From: CAZKWG01 sp964615375
GTDB taxonomy: Bacteria; Myxococcota_A; UBA796; CAZKWG01
Length of the DNA stretch: 64,000 nucleotides
Assembly: GCA_964615375.1 (NCBI GenBank)
Contig: CAZTOW010000024.1
Location: forward strand, 76,076 to 140,075
Direction: 5' to 3'
Positions 42,176 through 49,679 of the stretch are shown here, one piece after another. Made by a program: the position numbers and the translations under genes. Each line of letters begins with the position of its first letter. The stretch's first letter is position 1. The notes under the pieces are model-generated. The model had not been told where the DNA came from, did no database searches, and worked only from the letters and a program-made list of their open reading frames with translations.

Positions 42176-42273
42176 GGGTTTCCTTGTCCAGACGATCAAA
42201 AAATAATGCCTCAGGCCCTTGACGGCAAGGCCCGCGGTGGTGATTTTATTGATCATACAGACAAGGAAACACC
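42176..42273. promoter_or_regulatory. divergent promoter/operator between TetR and Rieske genes
   Basis: Long inverted symmetry: TTTCCTTGTC at 42179-42188 mirrors GACAAGGAAA at 42262-42271, and inside these GATCA at 42194-42198 mirrors TGATC at 42250-42254. Leftward promoter: TTGCCG (42223-42228 complement) and TATTTT (42200-42205 complement) at 17-base spacing. Rightward promoter candidates: TTGACG at 42219 and TTTTAT at 42244 (spacing 19). The arms also serve as ribosome binding sites for the two genes, so a TetR dimer bound here could block both. Confidence 0.55.
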
Positions 42274-43266
42274 ATGCCCCGCTTCGAGATGTTCCCCAAC
42301 CAGTGGAGCCCGGTCCTGTTCAGCGACGAGCTCGGCGACGCCCCCGTGCAGGTGCGCCTCGCCGGGGAGAAGGTGGCGGTCTTCCGCGCCGAGGGCTCCG
42401 TGCATGCGCTCATCGACCGCTGTCCGCACCGCGGCGTGGCCCTCTCGCTGGGCAAGGTGGTGGACGGCTGCCTGCAGTGCCCCTTCCACGGCTGGGAATT
42501 CCGTGGCGACGGGAGCTGCGCGCACATCCCCTTCAACCCCGACACCCCGCGCGACCGGGCGAAGGCGGTGGCGCTCCCCACGCGCGAGCGGGGCGGGCTC
42601 ATCTGGGTGTTCACGGGCGAATTGGCGGACGAGGAGCCGAACGTGCCCGAGACGCTGATGGATCCGAGCTTCGTCACCTACCAGACCAGCGCCGACTGGA
42701 GCTGCCACTGGACGCGGGCGATGGAGAACATGCTGGACTCCCCTCACCTGCCCTACGTGCACCGCTACACCATCGGCATGCTCATCCGGCCGAAGATGAA
42801 GCGGGACAGCCGCATGCGGCTCACGGTGACGCCCGATGACGGGGGATTCCTCATCCAGAGCGCCATCGACGACCACGGCCAGGACGGGGGCGGGCTGTGG
42901 TGGCGGCGCCCGAACGGGATGGTCCTGGACACCATCCCCCGCGGCCCGGTGCAGCGCATGCACATCTGGTGCGTCCCCCAGGACGAGGGCCACACGCGGA
43001 TGATGCTGGTCGCGGCGAGGAACTTCGGGCGCTACAACCCCTTCGTGTGGGCCTTCGACCGCGTCAACCGCCGCATCCTGGCCGAGGACCAGCGCGTGCT
43101 GGAGAGCTCGGACCCGCCGGAGGTCCCCGATCCTCGCGAGGAGGTCAACGTCCCCACCGACGGGCCGACCCTGCGCTTCCGCACCTGGTACCTGCGGAAC
43201 ATCGCGAAGCGCCCGGCGGCGCCGGAGCTGGAGCTGGCCCCGGCGGAGGCGCGCGAGGCGGGATAA
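42274..43266 (+). CDS. Rieske non-heme iron oxygenase
   Basis: A 330-residue oxygenase alpha-subunit-type protein. The Rieske [2Fe-2S] ligands are in CPHRG and CPFHGW (Cys-x-His, Cys-x-x-His). The mononuclear iron site is in NMLDSPHLPYVHRY (D-x2-H-x4-H). Size and spacing fit the VanA/PaO/cholesterol-7-desaturase-like branch rather than ring-hydroxylating dioxygenases with a beta subunit. No ferredoxin reductase gene is adjacent, so electrons come from elsewhere. A TetR gene diverges upstream and threonine synthase follows after nine bases. Substrate unknown. Confidence 0.9.
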   Translation: MPRFEMFPNQWSPVLFSDELGDAPVQVRLAGEKVAVFRAEGSVHALIDRCPHRGVALSLGKVVDGCLQCPFHGWEFRGDGSCAHIPFNPDTPRDRAKAVALPTRERGGLIWVFTGELADEEPNVPETLMDPSFVTYQTSADWSCHWTRAMENMLDSPHLPYVHRYTIGMLIRPKMKRDSRMRLTVTPDDGGFLIQSAIDDHGQDGGGLWWRRPNGMVLDTIPRGPVQRMHIWCVPQDEGHTRMMLVAARNFGRYNPFVWAFDRVNRRILAEDQRVLESSDPPEVPDPREEVNVPTDGPTLRFRTWYLRNIAKRPAAPELELAPAEAREAG

Positions 43267-43275
43267 GCCCGGCCC

Positions 43276-44535
43276 ATGCTCGAGCTCCCGCTGAACCTTC
43301 CGCCGTGGGTGCGGGGCCTGCGCTGCGTGCGCTGCGCCCTGCACACCGAGGATCCCTGGACCTGGACCTGCCCCTCCTGCGGCGGCGACGCGCGCATGGA
43401 GGTGGTCTACGCCCCGGACGCGCCCCGACAGATGGCGGCGCGCCTCGCGGGTCGGCCTCGGGACCAGTGGCGCTACCGCGAGCTGCTCCCCCTGCCCGAG
43501 GGCTGCCCGCTGCCCCCGCTCCAGGTCGGCTGGACCCCGCTGGTCCCGGCCCCCCGCCTGGCGGCGCACCTGGGCGTGCGGGCGGTGGTGCTGAAGGACG
43601 ACGGGCGAAACCCGAGCGCGAGCCTGAAGGATCGCCCCAGCGCGGTGGCGGTGGCCCTGGCACTGGCGACCGGCGCGGCCCGGGTGGCCTGCGCGAGCAC
43701 GGGCAACGCGGCCAGCAGCCTGGCCTGCCTGGCGGCCAGCGCCGGGATCCCCGCCACGATCTTCGTGCCCCGACGCGCCCCGGCGCCGAAGGTGGCGCAG
43801 CTCCGGGCCTTCGGGGCGACCGTGCTGCGGGTGGACGCCGACTATGACCGGACCTGGGATCTGGCGGCGGCGGTGGTCGAGGCGGTGGGCCAGGAGGGGC
43901 GCGAGCGCTGGTTCAACCGGAACGCCGCCTACAACCCCTACCTCATCGAGGGCAAGAAGACGGTGGCGCTGGAGCTGGCCGAGCAGACGGGCCCCGAGGT
44001 GCCGGACTGGGTGAGCGTGAGCGTGGGCGACGGCTGCACGGTGGCCGGCGTGGTGCGCGGGCTGGAGGAGGCGCACGCCGCTGGGCTGATCCCGCGGGTG
44101 CCTCGGGTGCTGGCCGTGCAGGCGGCGGGGGCGGCGCCCCTGGTCCGGGCCGCGCGCGAGGGCGGGCCGCCGCGCCAGGATCAGGCGGACACGCTGGCCG
44201 ACAGCATCGCCGTGGGCGTGCCCCGCAACCCGGACAAGGCGCTCCAGGCCATCGCCCGCAACGGCGGGGCCTGGATCACGGTCACCGACGAGGAGATCCT
44301 GGCCGCCATCGCCGAGGGCGCCGCGCGCTCGGGGGTCTTCTCCGAGCCCGCCGCCGCCGCCGCCACCGCGGGCGTGCTGGCCGCGACCCGGGCCGGGATC
44401 CTCGACGCGAGCAGCTCGGTCGGCGTCATCGTCAGCGGCAACGGCCTCAAGGACCCGGCCAGCGCGCTGCGGGCGGTGAGCGGGCCCCTCGACGTCCCAG
44501 CGGACGTGGAGGCGGCGCTGGCGGCGATCCGCTAG
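43276..44535 (+). CDS. thrC: threonine synthase
   Basis: A 419-residue fold-type II PLP enzyme. The N-terminus has a zinc-ribbon-like pair of CxxC motifs (LRCVRCALH and WTCPSCGGD), as in many threonine synthases. The PLP lysine is in NPSASLKDRPS, the substrate loop in CASTGNAASSL, and the glycine-rich loop in SVGDGCTVAG. It converts O-phosphohomoserine to threonine in the cytosol. Homologous paralogues such as cysteate synthase cannot be fully excluded. The last four bases overlap the convergent metallophosphoesterase gene. Confidence 0.85.
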   Translation: MLELPLNLPPWVRGLRCVRCALHTEDPWTWTCPSCGGDARMEVVYAPDAPRQMAARLAGRPRDQWRYRELLPLPEGCPLPPLQVGWTPLVPAPRLAAHLGVRAVVLKDDGRNPSASLKDRPSAVAVALALATGAARVACASTGNAASSLACLAASAGIPATIFVPRRAPAPKVAQLRAFGATVLRVDADYDRTWDLAAAVVEAVGQEGRERWFNRNAAYNPYLIEGKKTVALELAEQTGPEVPDWVSVSVGDGCTVAGVVRGLEEAHAAGLIPRVPRVLAVQAAGAAPLVRAAREGGPPRQDQADTLADSIAVGVPRNPDKALQAIARNGGAWITVTDEEILAAIAEGAARSGVFSEPAAAAATAGVLAATRAGILDASSSVGVIVSGNGLKDPASALRAVSGPLDVPADVEAALAAIR

Positions 44536-45350
44536 CCCTGCTCGCGCTCGCGATCGGGGGGCTCCGGCGGGATGACCGGGCCGCCCTGGAGCTCGAGGAT
44601 GGCGACCTCGCGCATGGAGGGCCGCCCGTAGCGCCAGGGCAGGACCGAGCTCCCCACGCCAGGGTTCACGTAGACCTGGTGGCCGAGCTCGGTGTACCAG
44701 CCGTCGATGTAGCGGATCTTCAAGAGGGAGTTGTAGAGGCGGCGCGTCACGCGCTCGATGTGGACCTGGCCCCCGTGGGTGTGGCCGCTCAGCACGAGCC
44801 CGACCCCGCGGCCCCACAGCAGCGGGGCGGCCTCGGGGTTGTGGGTGATGCCCAGGGCGGGCCTGCCGCGCAGCCCGGCGGCGGCCTTCAGGTGGTCGTG
44901 GTGGTCGGTGCCCGAGTCGTCCATGCAGACCAGGGCCAGCGCGTCCTCGCCCGAGCCCAGCTGGGTCCAGGCGTTGTCGATGACCTCCACCCCGGCGTGG
45001 CGCAGCGCCTCGCGCACGGGCTTGTCCCCGGACCAGTGGTCGTGGTTGCCCATGACGGCGATCTTCGGCCCCTCGATGCGGCCGAGCGTCTCGGTGAGCG
45101 CGTCCAGGTAGCTGAGGCCGCGGGCGACGAAGTCGCCGGTGAGCAGGGTCACGTCGGGCTTCTCGGCGTTGACCAGCGCCACCGCCGCCCGCTGGAGCGC
45201 GACGGGGGTGACGCTGCCGAAGTGCAGGTCGGTGACGTGAGCCACGCGCAGCCGACCGCCCCAGCCCGGGATGTTCATGCGGGCGTGGACCGTGTGCGGG
45301 GCCTTGAAGCCGTAGCGCGGGCCGTGGGTCATGGGGGAGAGGATGCGCAC
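44532..45350 (-). CDS. calcineurin-like metallophosphoesterase (YaeI-like)
   Basis: A 272-residue protein with the complete metal-site series: HVTDLHFG, LTGDFV, GNHDHW, and GHTHGGQV. The last motif with a preceding GVGLVLSGH matches the YaeI branch, phosphodiesterases that can act on lipid A precursors or other membrane phospholipids. There is no signal peptide. The start ATG 45350 lacks a clear ribosome binding site; ATG 45332 is the alternative. The 152-base gap upstream holds the palindrome and sigma-54 promoter for the divergent gene. Confidence 0.85.
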   Translation of the reverse strand: MRILSPMTHGPRYGFKAPHTVHARMNIPGWGGRLRVAHVTDLHFGSVTPVALQRAAVALVNAEKPDVTLLTGDFVARGLSYLDALTETLGRIEGPKIAVMGNHDHWSGDKPVREALRHAGVEVIDNAWTQLGSGEDALALVCMDDSGTDHHDHLKAAAGLRGRPALGITHNPEAAPLLWGRGVGLVLSGHTHGGQVHIERVTRRLYNSLLKIRYIDGWYTELGHQVYVNPGVGSSVLPWRYGRPSMREVAILELQGGPVIPPEPPDREREQG

Positions 45351-45403
45351 CGCGGGGGGGCTCGTAAAGTGGTGGGCGGAGGACCGCGCCCTGCCGGAGG
45401 GGG

Positions 45404-45419
45404 TGACGGACGTCCGTCA
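45404..45419. promoter_or_regulatory. perfect 16-bp palindrome, possible enhancer/operator site
   Basis: TGACGGACGTCCGTCA at 45404-45419 reads the same on both strands. A further GACGGACG follows at 45423-45430, giving a direct repeat of the half-site. It lies 33 bases upstream of the sigma-54 promoter, closer than typical enhancer sites, which could still fit an activator bound at short range or a repressor. Confidence 0.65.
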
Positions 45420-45451
45420 GTCGACGGACGCACAAGTGCTTGAATTCATTG

Positions 45452-45467
45452 TGGCACGCGGCTTGCT
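45452..45467 (+). promoter_or_regulatory. sigma-54 (RpoN) promoter
   Basis: TGGCACG at 45452-45458, four bases, then TTGCT at 45463-45467: an exact match to the -24/-12 consensus TGGCACG-N4-TTGCW. Transcription should start near 45478, followed by AGGAG and the ATG at 45503. The promoter needs an AAA+ activator such as an NtrC-type protein, which is not encoded in this window. Confidence 0.85.
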
Positions 45468-45502
45468 CACCTGGGGTGCGCCCTTCACCCCAGGAGCCTC
45501 CC

Positions 45503-46711
45503 ATGGCGCTCACCCGCAGCTCGACGCCCACGACCACCCCGATCCAGGCCCCCACGCCGGAGCAGACGCCGCAGGAGGACGCGCCGCAGGAGCTCGCCTG
45601 GCTCGGTGCGTTGATCAACGCCGGATCGAACATCCACCCGTTGGCGGCCTACGCCATCCAGTCGCAGCGGGGCAACGACGCCCTCCGCGCGCTGCTGAAG
45701 ACCGACGGGGACGAGGCCGCCGAGCGCCTGGACGGGATGAAGGCCCTGACCCCCGAGGAGCGGACCAGCGCCATGAGCGCGATGAGCGACGACGAGTTCC
45801 AGGCGATGGTGGACGACCTGCCCGAGGAGCGGCGCCATGAGCTCGGCGGGCTGCTGGAGGCCACCGACGACCCCGAGCGCAAGCTGACCCTGTGGTCGGA
45901 GGAGCAGCGGGCCGTCGCCCGCGCCAAGATGGAGGACCCCAACCCCACGACCCAGGCCACCGGGGCCAGCATGCTCGAGGAGATCGACGACGAGCTCGCC
46001 CACCTCGAGCGGGAGCGGGAGAGGTCCGGCGAGATCGGCGCGGAGAGCGTGGACGAGCTGGTGGCCCGCAAGGCCCAGGAGCGCGCGCTGGAGGAGATCC
46101 ATGGCGTGAACCTGACCAACGCCAGGGCCGACGACTCCTGGCTGGGCGGGCTGCAGGGCGAAGACCCCGAGGCGGGCCGGCGGGTGTGGTCTCAGGAGGA
46201 GATGGCGGCCATGGCCGAGGGGCTGGGCGCGCTGCCGGAGGGCGTGCTGGCGGCGAACGGGATCACGGAGATCGCGCGGACGGGGGAGGGCTCTGGCGAG
46301 GTGATGCCGGAGGACGGACGGATGGCGCTCTCGGACGAGGCGTGCGCCAACGGGGTGACCGGCTCGACCCTGCACGGCGTGGGGCACGCGGTCTACGCCC
46401 AGGGGCACGAGGATCCCCAGCCCAGCGAGAGCGAGGTCTTCGCCGCCGACTACGCGCGGAACGTCACGGACCCCGAGGGCCTCCAGCAGGACATGGTCGG
46501 CGCACCCCGTGCTCGGATGGAGTCCATGTACGACGCCTGGCAGCAGAAGGTGCAGGCCCAGAACGCCAACACGGATCCCTCACAGGGCGCGCTGCTCGCC
46601 GTGGACGCCGAGAAGGCGAAGGCGGCCTTCCAGGAGCAACAGGACGCGGCCCAGCGACAGGAGCAGAGCTGGTACAACCTCCAGTACCTCCAGACCGCTA
46701 CGCCCCGCTGA
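45503..46711 (+). CDS. zincin-like protein with degenerate HGVGH motif, sigma-54 controlled
   Basis: A 402-residue protein without signal peptide from ATG 45503 (AGGAG just upstream). The N-terminus is Thr/Pro-rich (STPTTTPIQAPTPEQTPQED), followed by long acidic helical segments. At 291-295 the sequence LHGVGHAVYAQGH has the spacing of a zincin helix but Gly replaces the catalytic Glu of HExxH; SESEVFAADYAR about 20 residues later resembles the downstream Glu helix of gluzincins such as anthrax lethal factor. So it may bind a metal without cleaving, or it may be a changed family member. The unstructured leader hints at an exported effector or scaffold. Family unknown. Confidence 0.7.
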   Translation: MALTRSSTPTTTPIQAPTPEQTPQEDAPQELAWLGALINAGSNIHPLAAYAIQSQRGNDALRALLKTDGDEAAERLDGMKALTPEERTSAMSAMSDDEFQAMVDDLPEERRHELGGLLEATDDPERKLTLWSEEQRAVARAKMEDPNPTTQATGASMLEEIDDELAHLERERERSGEIGAESVDELVARKAQERALEEIHGVNLTNARADDSWLGGLQGEDPEAGRRVWSQEEMAAMAEGLGALPEGVLAANGITEIARTGEGSGEVMPEDGRMALSDEACANGVTGSTLHGVGHAVYAQGHEDPQPSESEVFAADYARNVTDPEGLQQDMVGAPRARMESMYDAWQQKVQAQNANTDPSQGALLAVDAEKAKAAFQEQQDAAQRQEQSWYNLQYLQTATPR

Positions 46712-48026
46712 ACTGCACCCCCTCGAAGACCATCGTGGGCGTGAGCACGCTCGAGTACGGGAAGGGGTCGTTGCCCACCTCCACGAGGCTGGCGAAGAGG
46801 CCGCTCAGGCTGCCCGTGGCGTTCATCTCGCCCACGGGCTCGCCCACCTTGCCGCCGCGCACGCGGAAGCCGCGCAGGCCATACGAGAAGTCGCCCGTGT
46901 TGTCGTCGCTGTTGCCGCCCAGCCAGCTCGTCACGAGGATGGCGTCGCTGGCGCTGGCGAGGATGGCGGCCAGATCGCGCTTGCCCGGGGCGACCACGAG
47001 GTTGGAGCCCCCGCCGGTCGTCGGGGTGAGCCCGGCCTTCCGGCCGTAGTAGGTGTCCACGAAGATGTTCTTGACCACGCCGCCCTCCACCAGGGTGAGC
47101 GGCCGGGCGGCGATGCCCTCGCCGTCGAAGGCGCGGCTGGCCTGCCCGCGGGGCAGCAGGGGCTGGTCGCTCAGACTGAAGCGCTCGGAGAACAGGCGCT
47201 CTCCCGTCTTGCCCGCCCAGAAGGAGCGGCCCTGCTGGACGGCGGCGGCGCGCGCCGGGCGGAGCAGGGCGTAGACGAGGCGGCTCGCGGCCCGGGGCTC
47301 GACGATCATGAGGGTCTTGGAGGTGGGCCCGCGCTGGGAGCCGAGCCGGCCCCTCACGCGGGAGAGCGCGTCCGCGGCCAGCTTCACGGGATCGGGCAGG
47401 TCGGAGACGTGGTGACCGCCGGCCCAGGTGCCGTCCTCGGGGCGGGCGTCCTCGCCGTCCTTGAGCGTCACGTCCACGCCGTACCAGGCGCTGGTGCTCT
47501 CCCAGTCGCCGTGGAAGCCGTTGGTGCTCACCCCCGCGCCGATGGCGTGGCCGTCGGAGACCCAGGAGCTCACGCTGACGACCTCGGCGGCGCCGCGGGC
47601 GGTGCCGTCCAGGGCCTCGAGCCACTGCTTGCGGCGGGCCGGGTCGATCTGGTGGACGCCGGCGTCCACGAGCTGAAGGTCGGCCGTGCTGCGCCCCTCA
47701 TAGAGCGCCGCGTCGGGGAGCTGCCGGAAAGGGTCGGGCTGGAGCGCGCGGGTGAGCGCGACCGCGTCGCGCACGAAGGCCTGGAGGCGGTCCTCGCGCA
47801 GGTCGGTCGTGCTGTGGGTGGAGTAGCGCCCATCCACGTAGAGCTCGAGCGAGAGCGCGCGGCTGGTGCTCTCCTGCACGCTCTCCAGGGCGCCGTCGCG
47901 GAAGCGCGTCTCTACGGAGCGGTCGCGGGAGGCCCAGGCGAAGCCGCCCTGGGCGCCGAGGGTCTGGGCGAGTCCGAGCGCCTGCTCGGCGCGGGCATAG
48001 AGCTGCTCAAGCATCGGCGCCTCCAA
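46698..48026 (-). CDS. TldE/PmbA-like subunit
   Basis: A 442-residue protein of the TldD/PmbA fold with the TldE pattern: N-terminal RDRSVETRFRDGALESVQES, and a C-terminal domain that in TldE lacks the HExxxH zinc motif; none is seen here. TldD-TldE heterodimers are zinc proteases that trim peptides, such as microcin B17 leader and CcdA. The start overlaps the stop of the TldD gene by up to 20 bases (ATG 48014 is an alternative). It converges with the zincin-like gene and overlaps its last 14 bases. No signal peptide is seen, in contrast to its partner. Confidence 0.85.
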   Translation of the reverse strand: MEAPMLEQLYARAEQALGLAQTLGAQGGFAWASRDRSVETRFRDGALESVQESTSRALSLELYVDGRYSTHSTTDLREDRLQAFVRDAVALTRALQPDPFRQLPDAALYEGRSTADLQLVDAGVHQIDPARRKQWLEALDGTARGAAEVVSVSSWVSDGHAIGAGVSTNGFHGDWESTSAWYGVDVTLKDGEDARPEDGTWAGGHHVSDLPDPVKLAADALSRVRGRLGSQRGPTSKTLMIVEPRAASRLVYALLRPARAAAVQQGRSFWAGKTGERLFSERFSLSDQPLLPRGQASRAFDGEGIAARPLTLVEGGVVKNIFVDTYYGRKAGLTPTTGGGSNLVVAPGKRDLAAILASASDAILVTSWLGGNSDDNTGDFSYGLRGFRVRGGKVGEPVGEMNATGSLSGLFASLVEVGNDPFPYSSVLTPTMVFEGVQFSGA

Positions 48027-49542
48027 CGCTCAGCGCGCTGACGAGCACGGTGGGGAGACCCTGGGAGACGGGGACGCTCTGGCCGTCCTTGCCGCAGGTC
48101 CAGCCGCCGTCGTCCAGGGTGGGGTCGTTGGCCGCCATGGTCACGCGGCGCAGGGCCTCGGGGCCGTTGCCGATGATGTTGACGTCCTTGATGGGGGCCG
48201 TGATCTTGCCGCCCTCGACCAGCCAGCCGTTCTTCACGTAGAAGGTGAAGTCACCGGCGCCGATCTGCACCTGGCCGTTGGTGAAGGTCTCGGCGATGAT
48301 GCCCTTCTGGACGCTGGCGATGATCTCGTCCTTGCTGTGCGGGCCCGCCTCCATGAAGGTGCAGCGCATGCGCGGCATGGGCGGGTAGCGGAAGCTCTGG
48401 CGGCGACCGGAGCCGGTGCTGGCGACCTTGTAGTGGTTCGCGCTCACCTGATCGTGCAGGTAGCTGACCAGGCGACCGCGCTCGACCAGCGTGGTGCGGC
48501 GGGCCTCGTTGCCCTCGTCGTCGAACGCGATGGCCCCGCGCTCGCCCGGCTCGAGGCCGCTGTCCACGATGGTCACGAAGTCGGGCGCGATGGGCTCGTT
48601 CATCATGCCCGCGTAGATCGAGACGTTCTTGCGGTTGAAGTCCGCCTCGAGCCCGTGGCCGATGGCCTCGTGCAGCAGGATGCCGCTGGCCCCCGCCGCC
48701 AGGATGACGGGGAGCTCACCGGCGGGCGGGCGCCCGGCCTCGAACAGCACCAGGGTGCGATCGACGGCCTTCTTCGCCAGACCGCGCAGGGCGTCTTCGG
48801 TGTACCAGTCGAAGCCGCGGCGCCCGGCGATGTTGGCGCTGTTGCTGAAGGTCTTGCCGTCCCTGGTGGCGGTGACCGTACACCACAGCCGGGTCTGCGG
48901 GCGGCGCTCCACCAGGAGGCGGCCCTGGCTGTCGGCGACCAGGACATGCTGGTCTTCGTCGACCCAGGAGACCGACACCTTGGAGACGGCCGGGTCCAGG
49001 CTGCGGGTGATGGCGTCGAGGCGCTGGATCAGGGGCAGCTTCTGCTCCACCCCGATCTCCGCCCAGGGCACGAGCGTCTGGTAGAGGCCCGGGTTGGGGC
49101 TGGGGCGGGTGAACGCGCCGGGCAGGGTGGAGGCGGCTCCCGAGGCGATGGCGGCGGCGGTGCGCGCGGCCGCGGTCATCGCCTCCTCGGTCAGATCCTC
49201 GGTGAACGCGAAGCCGGTCTGGTCCCCCTTGACCGTGCGCAGCCCCACGCCCTGGTCGATGGAGGTGCTGGCGCGGCTGATGATGCCGTCCTCCATCTGG
49301 ATGGAGTTGGTCCGGCTGTGCTGGAAGAAGGCGTCGGCGAAGCTGGCCCCCGAGCCGGTGAGCGTGGACAGCAGGCGCCGGAGCCCGCCCTCGTCCACGC
49401 CGAACCAGTCGAGCGCGGGATCCTGACCCGCGGCGGGGGTGGGCGGCACCCCCTTCGCGCAGCCGGCGAGCCATCGGGGGAGGCTGAGGACGCCCAGCCC
49501 CAGGGTGGCTCCCTGAAGCAGGCCGCGGCGGGTCATGACCAT
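48007..49542 (-). CDS. TldD-like zinc metalloprotease with Tat lipoprotein signal
   Basis: A 511-residue protein starting at ATG 49542 (GGAG with spacing seven). The zinc motif HEAIGH (291-296) in LLHEAIGHGLEADFNRK is the TldD HExxxH site. The N-terminus is MVMTRRGLLQGATLGLGVLS followed by LPRWLAGC: a twin-arginine (TRRGLLQ) signal with a lipobox-like LAGC. Classical TldD is cytosolic, so this protein appears to be exported folded and perhaps lipidated. The TldE gene follows in a coupled overlap yet has no signal; either the pair is exported as a complex carried by one signal (known for Tat), or TldD acts alone. The zinc ligands look complete. Confidence 0.85.
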   Translation of the reverse strand: MVMTRRGLLQGATLGLGVLSLPRWLAGCAKGVPPTPAAGQDPALDWFGVDEGGLRRLLSTLTGSGASFADAFFQHSRTNSIQMEDGIISRASTSIDQGVGLRTVKGDQTGFAFTEDLTEEAMTAAARTAAAIASGAASTLPGAFTRPSPNPGLYQTLVPWAEIGVEQKLPLIQRLDAITRSLDPAVSKVSVSWVDEDQHVLVADSQGRLLVERRPQTRLWCTVTATRDGKTFSNSANIAGRRGFDWYTEDALRGLAKKAVDRTLVLFEAGRPPAGELPVILAAGASGILLHEAIGHGLEADFNRKNVSIYAGMMNEPIAPDFVTIVDSGLEPGERGAIAFDDEGNEARRTTLVERGRLVSYLHDQVSANHYKVASTGSGRRQSFRYPPMPRMRCTFMEAGPHSKDEIIASVQKGIIAETFTNGQVQIGAGDFTFYVKNGWLVEGGKITAPIKDVNIIGNGPEALRRVTMAANDPTLDDGGWTCGKDGQSVPVSQGLPTVLVSALSVGGADA

Positions 49543-49679
49543 CGTGGACTCCGTGTGCGAGCTCGCGCGCGCGGGGGGGACACCGGAGAGGAGGCGTGGA
49601 TCAGGAGGTGGGCCGAGGGGCGGCGTCGTAAACACGACCCGCACTCCCACGCTCCCGCATCACGCGATAACCCACGACG

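Noticed and set aside
42253..45633. Long leftward open frame of over 1100 codons
   Set aside because: Crosses the Rieske, threonine synthase and phosphoesterase genes; its sequence is a compositional shadow.
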